Shown one piece after another: positions 55,202-62,653 of a DNA stretch of 64,000 nucleotides. Positions within the stretch are counted from its first letter, which is position 1. Each line of letters starts with the position of its first letter. The notes below the pieces were generated by a model that was not told the origin of the DNA, searched no databases, and saw only the letters and a program-made list of their open reading frames with translations. Source of the stretch: Clostridiales bacterium (GTDB taxonomy: Bacteria > Bacillota > Clostridia > Clostridiales > Clostridiaceae); the NCBI GenBank assembly GCA_017889345.1, contig JAGHEJ010000003.1, forward strand, positions 1 to 64,000, given 5' to 3'. A program made the translations under genes and the position numbers.

Positions 55202-55465
55202 GTGAATATAAGAATTTATGGAAACAACAACTGACAAGCTTGCGTTATGTTGAAAGAGGATCTTTCAAAAAAGAATATAGAATTTAATTACATAGACATT
55301 CTAGAGAGCATGGGAAATCTAAAAGAATATTTAAAATATAGAGATTCAAATTCTATTTTTAATCAGTACAAAGAAATGAACAAAATTGGAATTCCTTTAA
55401 TCGTTGTTGAAAAAGACGGATACGAACAATTATTTACTGAACGTTATAAAGCAGACTTTTTGTAA
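55202..55465 (+). CDS. Glutaredoxin-like selenoprotein (in-frame TGA, U-x-x-C motif)
   Basis: Read from GTG 55202 (GAGGTG 5 bases upstream) to TAA 55463-55465 with TGA at 55232-55234 as codon 11: MNIRIYGNNN-U-QACVMLKEDL. That gives 87 residues with a U11-x-x-C14 redox motif in the first-helix position of the thioredoxin fold and a cis-Pro strand GIPLIVV at about 65-71. The reading continues in frame with good similarity on both sides of the TGA. A hairpin immediately downstream fits a bacterial SECIS. The ATG at 55247 has no ribosome site and would cut off the first strand and active site. Needs SelA/B/C/D elsewhere in the genome. Confidence 0.8.
55250..55268 (+). promoter_or_regulatory. Bacterial SECIS-like hairpin
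   Basis: TTGAAAGA (55250-55257), loop GGA, TCTTTCAA (55261-55268): a perfect 8-bp stem whose loop starts with G, 23 bases after the TGA. This fits the bacterial SECIS rules as I know them (small apical loop with a G in its first two bases, about 16-37 bases past the UGA). Confidence 0.7.
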
Positions 55466-55480
55466 AAAACATATTTATTA

Positions 55481-55509
55481 TTGAATAATTTATTTTCATA
55501 TTGGATAAT
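55481..55509 (+). promoter_or_regulatory. Promoter of the putative ncRNA
   Basis: TTGAAT (55481-55486), a 17-base spacer and GATAAT (55504-55509). The expected start at 55516-55518 coincides with the first base of the closing stem. Confidence 0.65.
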
Positions 55510-55517
55510 ATATTATT

Positions 55518-55654
55518 GAAACCATTTAAGACTTATAAGATTAGATTTTGTACTTATGTTTAATATAAACATCTATTTAAAGTATAAAGTTTAAGCACGT
55601 TGATTAGTTATGGAAACTGCACCTTATAACTCTTATTTGGTTTCTTTATTTTTT
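55518..55654 (+). ncRNA. Putative structured small RNA, 6S-like layout
   Basis: About 137 nt in a region without a coding frame. The 5' end pairs with the 3' end: GAAACCA/TGGTTTC (55518-55524 with 55638-55644), a TT/TT internal loop, TAAGA/TCTTA (55527-55531 with 55631-55635), a C/C mismatch, then TTATAAG/CTTATAA (55533-55539 with 55623-55629). Inside are a large asymmetric bubble and an apical hairpin ATGTTTA/TAAACAT (55558-55574). The tail TTTATTTTTT follows the closing stem. A promoter is placed so that transcription begins at the stem. The long rod with a central bubble recalls 6S RNA, but I cannot confirm the family. Confidence 0.55.
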
Positions 55655-55656
55655 GT

Positions 55657-55685
55657 TTGACTTTGGACAAGTTTAGTAAGATAAT
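55657..55685 (+). promoter_or_regulatory. Promoter of the 28-residue peptide gene
   Basis: TTGACT (55657-55662), a 17-base spacer and GATAAT (55680-55685). Predicted start near 55692, a 22-base leader with AAGGAG. Confidence 0.65.
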
Positions 55686-55714
55686 TGTGATATAAATATA
55701 AAGGAGAAATTACT

Positions 55715-55801
55715 ATGTCAAAGTCTACAATATTTTTAATCAGAAGAGTTTTATTTTGCATAATACTATTCTTCATTGGATGTATTATCGGATATATTTA
55801 A
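55715..55801 (+). CDS. 28-residue membrane peptide
   Basis: ATG at 55715 with AAGGAG 8 bases upstream and a TTGACT-17-GATAAT promoter just before. It reads [20 protein letters not shown] and on to IGCIIGYI, a single hydrophobic helix with basic residues near the N-terminus and two Cys. Its 3' end overlaps the 3' end of scpB (other strand) by 36 bases. No family recognised. Promoter, ribosome site and start are all in place, which favours expression. Confidence 0.6.
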   Translation: MSKSTIFLIRRVLFCIILFFIGCIIGYI

Positions 55802-56356
55802 TCTTTCTTCCTCATCTTCATCCATATCTTCAAGAGCTGGAAGTTCTTCCAATTTCCCAATACCAAATTGTTTTAAAAAATTATCTGTGGTTCCATATAA
55901 AATTGGACGACCTATCCCTTCAAGTCTTCCAGATTCTTTTATAAGCTCTTTATCTAAAAGAGTTTGTATAACCTTATCACTACGAACTCCTCTTATTTCT
56001 TCAATCTCAACTCTCGTTATCGGTTGTTTATATGAAATAATCGAAAGAGTTTCAATAGCTGCTTGAGATAATGATTGTCTTTGATTAGTTTTTAAAAGCT
56101 TTACTATGTAAGGTTCATTTTCAGGTTTAGTTCCCAATTGATATTTATCGTCAACCTTAAATAATTTTATCCCTCTATTTTTTTCATTATATAAATTTTC
56201 AAACTCATTCATAAGCCTTAAAGTTATCTCAAGACTCTCTTCTAAGATAGTGCTCAACTCTTTTATAGAAATTGGATCTCCATGTACAAACAAAACTGAT
56301 TCTATAGCAGAAAAATAATTTTCCATTAGCTTCTTATCCATATTTAATTTATCCAT
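55766..56356 (-). CDS. scpB: Segregation and condensation protein B
   Basis: 196 residues from the ATG at 56356, which has GAGG 9 bases upstream and overlaps the scpA stop. [57 protein letters not shown] and [17 protein letters not shown] are the ScpB winged-helix motifs. It joins ScpA and SMC in the condensin that compacts and segregates the chromosome. Acidic C-terminal tail. Confidence 0.95.
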   Translation of the reverse strand: MDKLNMDKKLMENYFSAIESVLFVHGDPISIKELSTILEESLEITLRLMNEFENLYNEKNRGIKLFKVDDKYQLGTKPENEPYIVKLLKTNQRQSLSQAAIETLSIISYKQPITRVEIEEIRGVRSDKVIQTLLDKELIKESGRLEGIGRPILYGTTDNFLKQFGIGKLEELPALEDMDEDEEERLNISDNTSNEE

Positions 56357-57107
56357 TAACAATTTCCTCACTCGTCTCATCAATTTTTTGAATTATAATA
56401 TTTGAAAATTTATCCACTTGTACAACATTAAAATATTTTTGTTTAACAAGTTCAAGAATTGCAATAAACGTAACTATAATTTCAAGTTTCTCTTCGCATT
56501 TTAAAATAATCTCATCAAATTTTAAAATTGAATCACTACAAGTTTTTAAATAATCAATCTTATCTTCAATTTTAAATTTATCAACATAAATATTATTTTG
56601 AATTGGATTAGAAATATTTTGCTTCTCTACATAGGCATTTATTAAAGCTTTATACTTAACGTAAAAATCCAAAATATCCATATTTTTGAAAAGTTCCGTT
56701 ATATCAACTGTAGAATCTTTCTTTTGAAAAATTATCTCTGGCTTTTTAAAATACGCATTTCCCTTTGAAGTATATCTATCAAGTAAAAATTGAGATGCTC
56801 TTTTAAATTTCCTATACTCAAGTAATCTTTCAAACAATATTTTTTGTAAATCTTCTTCATCTTCCTTTTCCTCAACTTTTGGTTTCTTAGGAAGAAGTGA
56901 GCGAGATTTTATCTCTATTAAAGTCGCAGCCATTACAATAAATTCCGATGCAATATCTAAATCCATTTCTTTTAATTTGTTTATATAATCTATATATTGA
57001 ACAGTTATGCTATAGATATTTACATTATAAATATCCATTTTATTTTTCTTAATAAGATGTAATAATAAATCAAAAGGTCCTTCAAAATTTTCTATTTTTA
57101 TATTCAT
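56349..57107 (-). CDS. scpA: Segregation and condensation protein A (kleisin)
   Basis: 252 residues. [20 protein letters not shown] at the N-terminus and the segment [19 protein letters not shown] are characteristic of ScpA; the C-terminal winged helix follows a charged linker. It bridges SMC heads and ScpB. Operon with scpB (8-base overlap). Confidence 0.95.
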   Translation of the reverse strand: MNIKIENFEGPFDLLLHLIKKNKMDIYNVNIYSITVQYIDYINKLKEMDLDIASEFIVMAATLIEIKSRSLLPKKPKVEEKEDEEDLQKILFERLLEYRKFKRASQFLLDRYTSKGNAYFKKPEIIFQKKDSTVDITELFKNMDILDFYVKYKALINAYVEKQNISNPIQNNIYVDKFKIEDKIDYLKTCSDSILKFDEIILKCEEKLEIIVTFIAILELVKQKYFNVVQVDKFSNIIIQKIDETSEEIVNG

Positions 57108-57179
57108 AATAAAATTAACCTTATTATTTCTAAATTTTAAAAGTAATTTTAATTTTATAATTATAACAAATTATATCAA

Positions 57180-57216
57180 ATGAAAATAGGGCAATTAAAT
57201 CTAATTGCCCTATTTT
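57180..57216. terminator. Terminator between dacF and scpA
   Basis: A perfect 15-bp stem AAAATAGGGCAATTA/TAATTGCCCTATTTT with a 4-nt loop, 17 bases past the dacF stop. The stem itself supplies the T run on either strand. Confidence 0.8.
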
Positions 57217-57232
57217 TAAAATTTTATATTAT

Positions 57233-58450
57233 TTAATTTTCTTGCTTAACTTCCTCAGGTTTTTGTTCTTCTGGTTTTGGCTCTTCTGATTTTTCATTAT
57301 CTTTATCTTTGTTAAAGATTGAAGTTATTTTATCTAATAAATTATTGTTCTTAATATCACGATCACTATAAACTTCTACTCTTCCAACTTCTTTTCCATC
57401 AACTAAAACTATTGCCTCTCCAACAACTTCGCCTTGTTTTATATGTTTCTTGCTCTTATCAACATTAACCTTAGTTGTAAGTTTTAAATCTTTTCCCTTT
57501 TCAACAACAACACTTAATGGAGTTTTAGCTTTTAAAATTGCAAAATTATCTTTATTGCTACCAAATTGGTGTTTAGAAATTTCAGCATCTTGAGATACTA
57601 TTTCTTTTCTCTCAAATAATGAGAAACCATAATTTAATAACATGCTAGCATCCCTATTTCTAATTTTATATGTAGGAGCTCCCATTATAATCGCAAGCAT
57701 TCTAATATCATTTCTTTGTGCTGTTGCAGAAATACAATACTTAGCTTCATTGGTGAAACCTGTTTTTAATCCATCACAACCATTAAAAAATCTAACAAGT
57801 TTGTTGTGATTTACAAGTTCAATTGGACTCTTTCTATTTGCAGAAATTGTCTCCATGTATGTACCACTATACTTTAATATATCTTTGTGTTTTAAAAGTT
57901 CTCTTGACATAATTGAAATATCATAAGCTGTTGTTAAGTGATTTTCAACTGGAAGCCCTGTAGGATTTTGGAAAGTTGTATCTTTCATACCAAGCTCTCT
58001 AGCTCTATTATTCATCTTCTTAACAAAATTTTCAACCGTACCACCTAAATACTCAGCAAGTGCAACTGCTGCATCATTTCCAGAAGCAATAGCAACACCT
58101 TTTATTAAATCCTCAACTGTTCTTAACTCACCAGCTTCTAAAAGCATAGTGCTTCCACCCATTTTTTGAGCGTTCTCTGTAACAGTTACAACATCATCCA
58201 TTCTAATTTTTCCACTGTCAACTGCTTCCATTGTTAAAAGCATTGTCATAATTTTAGTAACAGATGCTGGAGCAAACTTCTCCTTAGAATTTTTGTCAAA
58301 TATAATTTTTCCTGTTTCAACTTCCATCAATATAGCTGACTTCGCCTCAACATCTATACCCTGTGTAGAATCATTCATTGCCTGTACTGGAAAACAACTA
58401 ACTATAAAAGAACAAAGCACACCAAACAATACTGACTTAAATATTCTCAT
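57233..58450 (-). CDS. dacF: D-alanyl-D-alanine carboxypeptidase (class A low-mass PBP)
   Basis: 405 residues from the ATG at 58450 (GGGAGG upstream); a longer frame adds 11 residues without a ribosome site. A signal peptide ends near residue 24 (VQA). The three catalytic boxes are SVTK at 63-66, SGN at 123-125 and KTG at 229-231. It trims the terminal D-Ala from peptidoglycan stem peptides. A PBP5-like C-terminal beta domain is followed by a Glu/Pro/Lys tail (EEPKPEEQKPEE) instead of an obvious amphipathic anchor. The DacF name is a guess within the DacA/DacB/DacF group. Confidence 0.9.
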   Translation of the reverse strand: MRIFKSVLFGVLCSFIVSCFPVQAMNDSTQGIDVEAKSAILMEVETGKIIFDKNSKEKFAPASVTKIMTMLLTMEAVDSGKIRMDDVVTVTENAQKMGGSTMLLEAGELRTVEDLIKGVAIASGNDAAVALAEYLGGTVENFVKKMNNRARELGMKDTTFQNPTGLPVENHLTTAYDISIMSRELLKHKDILKYSGTYMETISANRKSPIELVNHNKLVRFFNGCDGLKTGFTNEAKYCISATAQRNDIRMLAIIMGAPTYKIRNRDASMLLNYGFSLFERKEIVSQDAEISKHQFGSNKDNFAILKAKTPLSVVVEKGKDLKLTTKVNVDKSKKHIKQGEVVGEAIVLVDGKEVGRVEVYSDRDIKNNNLLDKITSIFNKDKDNEKSEEPKPEEQKPEEVKQEN

Positions 58451-58469
58451 GAATATCCTCCCTTTGACA

Positions 58470-58528
58470 TAAAAAATAACCATATAAGTAATATCACCAA
58501 TTAATGTGATATTATTTAATATGGTTAT
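58470..58528 (-). terminator. Terminator of the deoB-pdp transcript
   Basis: ATAACCATAT/ATATGGTTAT (58476-58485 with 58519-58528) continues inward as AAGTAATATCAC/GTGATATTATTT with one G-T pair. A T6 run follows on the minus strand. Confidence 0.8.
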
Positions 58529-58539
58529 AATGTTAAAGG

Positions 58540-59844
58540 TTATTTTATAATTCTATAAATTAGTTCATCTTTTGTTTTATATTGTTTGGAAATCTTAATA
58601 CTTTCATCTAATCTATGATATATACTCTCCATATCTTTATAGTCATTGTGATGAATAGTACAAATTACATCTCCAACTTTTACATAGTCAGAAACCTTCT
58701 TTGAAAATATTATTCCTACAGATGGATCTATTTCACTCTCTTTTGTTTCTCTTCCTGCTCCAAGTGACATTGCTATTTTCCCAATTCCCTCAGCATTTAT
58801 CGAAGAAATATATCCCTCTTCTTTTGAAACATACTCACAAATATTTTTAGCAACTTTATATGTTTCAATATTATCTATAACATCAATATTTCCACCTTGA
58901 GAAACTATCCACTCACGAAACTTATTGTAAGCACTTCCATCTTTAATAGATTTAAGAGCAAGCTCTTTTCCTTCTTCTATTGAAGAAGCTTTTTTCCCTA
59001 AATATATCATAAGAGAAGATATTGTAAGAGCAACTTCAACTAAATCTTCAGGTCCATTTCCTTTTAAAACATCAATAACTTCCCTAACTTCTATAATATT
59101 CCCAATTCCATTTCCAAGAGGTTCATCCATATTAGATAGTACACAAATTGTAGTTCTACCTAATTTCTTACCTATATTAACCATAGTTGTTGCAAGTTTT
59201 TCCCCATCTTCTATGGTTTTCATAAATGCACCATTTCCAACTTTTATATCTAAAACTATAGCATCTGCTCCTGAAGCAATTTTTTTGCTCATAATGCTAG
59301 ACGCAATTAAAGAAATATCATCAACTGTTGCTGTAACATCTCTAAGTGCGTATATTTTTTTATCCGCAGGAGCTAAAGCTTCTGTTTGACCTGCAATAAC
59401 CATTCCATGTTTTTTTACCTTATCTTTAAACTCATCTATTTTCATTGAAGTTTTAAATCCTTCAATAGATTCTAGTTTATCAATAGTTCCTCCAGTAAAA
59501 CCTAAACCTCTTCCACTCATTTTTGCAACTGGAATTCCAAAAGATGCAACTATCGGAGTTATAATTAATGAAATCTTATCTCCAACTCCACCTGTTGAAT
59601 GTTTGTCAACTTTAACTCCATCAATATCACTTAAATCCAAAGTAGTTCCTGAAAACGCCATAGCTAAAGTTAAATTTGAGGTTTCTTCATCACACATTTT
59701 ATTCAAAAATATTGCCATAATTAAAGCCGCTGCTTGATAATCTGGAATATTTCCCTTTGTATATTCATTTACAAAATACTCGATTTCCTCTTTAGATAAC
59801 TTAAGCTTATTTTTCTTCTTCTCAATAATATCTATAATATTCAT
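58540..59844 (-). CDS. pdp: Pyrimidine-nucleoside phosphorylase
   Basis: 434 residues. KHSTGGVGDKISLI, SGRGLGFTGGTIDKLESI and the central Gly-rich domain are those of thymidine/pyrimidine nucleoside phosphorylase. It releases uracil or thymine and (deoxy)ribose 1-phosphate. deoB lies 14 bases upstream, so the pair channels nucleoside sugars to (deoxy)ribose 5-phosphate. Confidence 0.95.
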   Translation of the reverse strand: MNIIDIIEKKKNKLKLSKEEIEYFVNEYTKGNIPDYQAAALIMAIFLNKMCDEETSNLTLAMAFSGTTLDLSDIDGVKVDKHSTGGVGDKISLIITPIVASFGIPVAKMSGRGLGFTGGTIDKLESIEGFKTSMKIDEFKDKVKKHGMVIAGQTEALAPADKKIYALRDVTATVDDISLIASSIMSKKIASGADAIVLDIKVGNGAFMKTIEDGEKLATTMVNIGKKLGRTTICVLSNMDEPLGNGIGNIIEVREVIDVLKGNGPEDLVEVALTISSLMIYLGKKASSIEEGKELALKSIKDGSAYNKFREWIVSQGGNIDVIDNIETYKVAKNICEYVSKEEGYISSINAEGIGKIAMSLGAGRETKESEIDPSVGIIFSKKVSDYVKVGDVICTIHHNDYKDMESIYHRLDESIKISKQYKTKDELIYRIIK

Positions 59845-59858
59845 ATAAAATCCCAGCC

Positions 59859-61025
59859 TTAGCCTAATATATTATTTTTAAAACTAGTTCCATAAATATC
59901 ATTTTCAATTCCAAATAAATCTAAAACAGTTTTTCCAATATCACCAAAACTATCTCTTACTCCTAAATCACTACTCTTTAAATTTTTCCCATAAACAATT
60001 AAAGGAATTTGCTCTCTTGTGTGATCTGTTCCAGGAGTTGTTGGGTCACAACCATGGTCCGCAGTTAAAATTAAAACATCATCTTCTCTCATGTTATCTA
60101 TAATTTCTGGAATTTTAGAATCAAATTCTGAAATTGCATTTGCATAACCATTAACATCATTTCTATGACCATACATCATGTCAAAATCAACTAAATTTGT
60201 AAACACAAGTCCATTAAAATCTCTTTTCATAACTTCTATGGTTTTATCTATACCATCCAAATTGCTAACAGTTTTAATTTTTTCAGTAATACCAAAACCA
60301 TTAAATATATCATATATTTTACCAATGCTTACAACATCTTTTCCATTTTCCTTTAAATAATCAAGCATTGTTTTTCCTGGTGGATCTATTGCGTAATCTC
60401 GTCTATTTGAAGTTCTTTTAAATTCTCCAACTTTTCCAACAAAAGGTCTAGAAATTACACGCCCAACCAATCTATCACCAACAAGCATTTCTCTAGCTAT
60501 CTCACACATTTTATACAATTCATCAACTGAAACAATCTCTTCATGTGCAGCAATTTGAAAAACTGAATCAGCAGAAGTATATAAAATTACATTTCCAGTT
60601 TCCATATGCTCCTTACCTAATCTCTCAATTATTTCCGTACCAGAAGCAACACAATTTCCTATAACTTTTATTCCGATTTTACTTTCAAATTCATCAATTA
60701 TATCTTTAGGAAATCCATTTGGAAAAGTTTGAAGAGGAGTTTTAGTTATAACTCCAGCTATTTCTAAATGTCCAGTAATTGTATCTTTTCCTTGAGACAA
60801 TTCATTACAAACTCCAATTGAAGCCAAAGGATTTTCACAAGGATTTAAATTTAAAGATTTTATGTTTCCTATTCCTAATTTTTTAAAATTATCCAATACG
60901 ATCTTGTTTGAATTCTCAATTATATGACGAAAAGTATTGCATCCCTTATCTCCATAATTAGAAGAATCGTGCATTTCTCCAACACCTAGGCTATCTAAAA
61001 CTATTAAAATTACTCTTCTACTCAA
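59859..61025 (-). CDS. deoB: Phosphopentomutase
   Basis: 388 residues from TTG 61025, 6 bases after GAGGTG; a GTG three codons earlier overlaps that site. RRVILIVLDSLGVGEMHD, the metal-binding ILTADHGCDPTTPGTDHTRE and NGFGITEKI are typical. It converts (deoxy)ribose 1-phosphate to the 5-phosphate. Between spoIIM and pdp on the same strand. Confidence 0.96.
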   Translation of the reverse strand: MSRRVILIVLDSLGVGEMHDSSNYGDKGCNTFRHIIENSNKIVLDNFKKLGIGNIKSLNLNPCENPLASIGVCNELSQGKDTITGHLEIAGVITKTPLQTFPNGFPKDIIDEFESKIGIKVIGNCVASGTEIIERLGKEHMETGNVILYTSADSVFQIAAHEEIVSVDELYKMCEIAREMLVGDRLVGRVISRPFVGKVGEFKRTSNRRDYAIDPPGKTMLDYLKENGKDVVSIGKIYDIFNGFGITEKIKTVSNLDGIDKTIEVMKRDFNGLVFTNLVDFDMMYGHRNDVNGYANAISEFDSKIPEIIDNMREDDVLILTADHGCDPTTPGTDHTREQIPLIVYGKNLKSSDLGVRDSFGDIGKTVLDLFGIENDIYGTSFKNNILG

Positions 61026-61048
61026 ACATATCACCTCAAATTTTTAAT

Positions 61049-61666
61049 TTAATAGATTAATTTAATTATAAACGGTGTAATTAAACATTGAAATAACAAA
61101 GAAATTAAAATGCTTAACAACACAAACAAAATTAAAAATCTCAATGAAATGGAATTATCATTCGTTGAAAATCTTCCTTTAAATCTTGTCCTAGAAATTC
61201 CTCTAGAAATACTCTTTACACTGAGCAAAATATATAAAAATAACATCAACGCATTTGGAAGTATTATTGTAAAAAGAGTTAAGATTACTCCTTTAAAACT
61301 AAAATTCGTAAGCATAAATGTAATTGTAAAACCAAGAGTAAATCCTTTTAAAGATAAAGTTACCAAAGTTATCGGTGAAAATAAAACGCTCGTACTAAAC
61401 AAAACAAAAACTAATATTGGAATTGCAACTGTCAAAAATGTTGTTTTCAAAGTATGCATTATTGTAAAATTTCCATTTTGGATGGCATTCATATATTCTA
61501 TAAAATCATTTTTAAGATACGTAACAATTTCTGAATCTAAATATGTAAATAAATAAACCCCTATTAAGAAACCTGAAAGTAGGAACAACAAAACCATCAT
61601 ATAAATAATAAAATTTTTACTATAATTCTCTTTTAATCCCACCGATAAAGTTCTACTTTTTATCAT
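61049..61666 (-). CDS. spoIIM: Stage II sporulation protein M
   Basis: About 205 residues. AGGGGG touches an upstream ATG (61675), so the ATG at 61666 with a 9-base spacing is preferred. Five membrane segments, with SLKGFTLGFTITFMLTNFSF and IILPNALMLFLYI as in SpoIIM. With SpoIID and SpoIIP it dissolves septal peptidoglycan during engulfment of the forespore, so this organism probably sporulates. Just upstream of deoB. Confidence 0.92.
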   Translation of the reverse strand: MIKSRTLSVGLKENYSKNFIIYMMVLLFLLSGFLIGVYLFTYLDSEIVTYLKNDFIEYMNAIQNGNFTIMHTLKTTFLTVAIPILVFVLFSTSVLFSPITLVTLSLKGFTLGFTITFMLTNFSFKGVILTLFTIILPNALMLFLYILLSVKSISRGISRTRFKGRFSTNDNSISLRFLILFVLLSILISLLFQCLITPFIIKLIY

Positions 61667-61743
61667 GTTTCTCATCCCCCTATTTGTTAAATAATTATGA
61701 GAAACAGTTTCCTTATATGTTTAAAAAAATAAAATTTTTTATT

Positions 61744-62277
61744 TTACTTGATAATATTTTCAAATATTTTTATTCCACAAACGGTTTTGCTATCGTATAT
61801 TTTCCCATTATTAATCATCTCATTTATCTCTTTCAAATCAAATTCATGAATGTTTATAAACTCATCTTCATCTCCACTTTTTACACCTTCTGATAATCCA
61901 GTAGCATAATAAAAATGAATAATTTCATCTGAAAAACCTGGAGTCATTACAATCTTACCTAAAAACGTAACTGTCTTAGCTTTATATCCTGTCTCTTCTT
62001 CAAGTTCTCTTAATGCACATTCTTTAGGATTTTCATTTGGCTCAAGTTTTCCTGCTGGCAATTCAAACAAAACTTCATCAACAGTTTTTCTAAATTGTTC
62101 AACAAATAAAACTTTACCATCGTCTTTCATTGCAATGATTGCAACTGCACCATTATGACGAACAATATCTCTCTCTGAAGTTTTTCCATCAGGTAACGAA
62201 ACCTTAACTTTTTCCATTTTAAATATTTTACCTTCATAAATCGTCTCAGTAGAAAGTGTTTTCTCAAACAAATCCAT
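61744..62277 (-). CDS. nudF: ADP-ribose pyrophosphatase (Nudix)
   Basis: 177 residues. The Nudix box is complete: GKLEPNE ... RELEEETG with Gly 76, Glu 82, Arg 90 and Glu 91. The surrounding sequence (VRHNGAVAIIAMKDDGKVLF, EQFRKTVDEVLFELPAGKLE) fits NudF-type ADP-ribose hydrolases. GGAGG ribosome site. Upstream of spoIIM on the same strand. Confidence 0.9.
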   Translation of the reverse strand: MDLFEKTLSTETIYEGKIFKMEKVKVSLPDGKTSERDIVRHNGAVAIIAMKDDGKVLFVEQFRKTVDEVLFELPAGKLEPNENPKECALRELEEETGYKAKTVTFLGKIVMTPGFSDEIIHFYYATGLSEGVKSGDEDEFINIHEFDLKEINEMINNGKIYDSKTVCGIKIFENIIK

Positions 62278-62653
62278 AATAGTACCTCCATTAAATTTTA
62301 AATTTGTATACTAGTCTAACACTTTTTAATTACTTAAAAGATTCAAATTCATTATAATTTTAAAACAAACCAAGAGATTAATCTCTAAAATATTATCTTA
62401 AACTCCATAAACACAAATATATTACATTTAAATACAAAAAAAATATAATAAAATCTGATAAACAGAAATTATTATATTTTTACAAATGCTATTTTAAGTT
62501 TATTTTTAAAAATATGGTGTCCATAATTAAACAATACACCTTTAAAATTAAGAGGATAAGAAAATTAATTAATATATTTTTTAAAAGGAGTTCTATATTA
62601 TTATTACAACTTTAAAAATTTTTATACACCATATACAAAACTTTTCTTCCACA
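62278..62653. other. Gene-free intergenic region
   Basis: 376 bases of very AT-rich sequence with no credible coding frame. It holds a 14-base perfect palindrome AGAGATTAATCTCT near 62374 and an inverted pair ATATGGTGT / ACACCATAT about 110 bases apart. AAAAGGAG on the plus strand near 62584 is not followed by a start codon. I see no RNA gene or promoter that I would defend. Confidence 0.5.

Noticed and set aside
55247-55465. A 72-residue protein starting at ATG 55247
   Set aside because: There is no ribosome site before this ATG, and the frame with proper signals starts at 55202 and reads through TGA as a selenoprotein.
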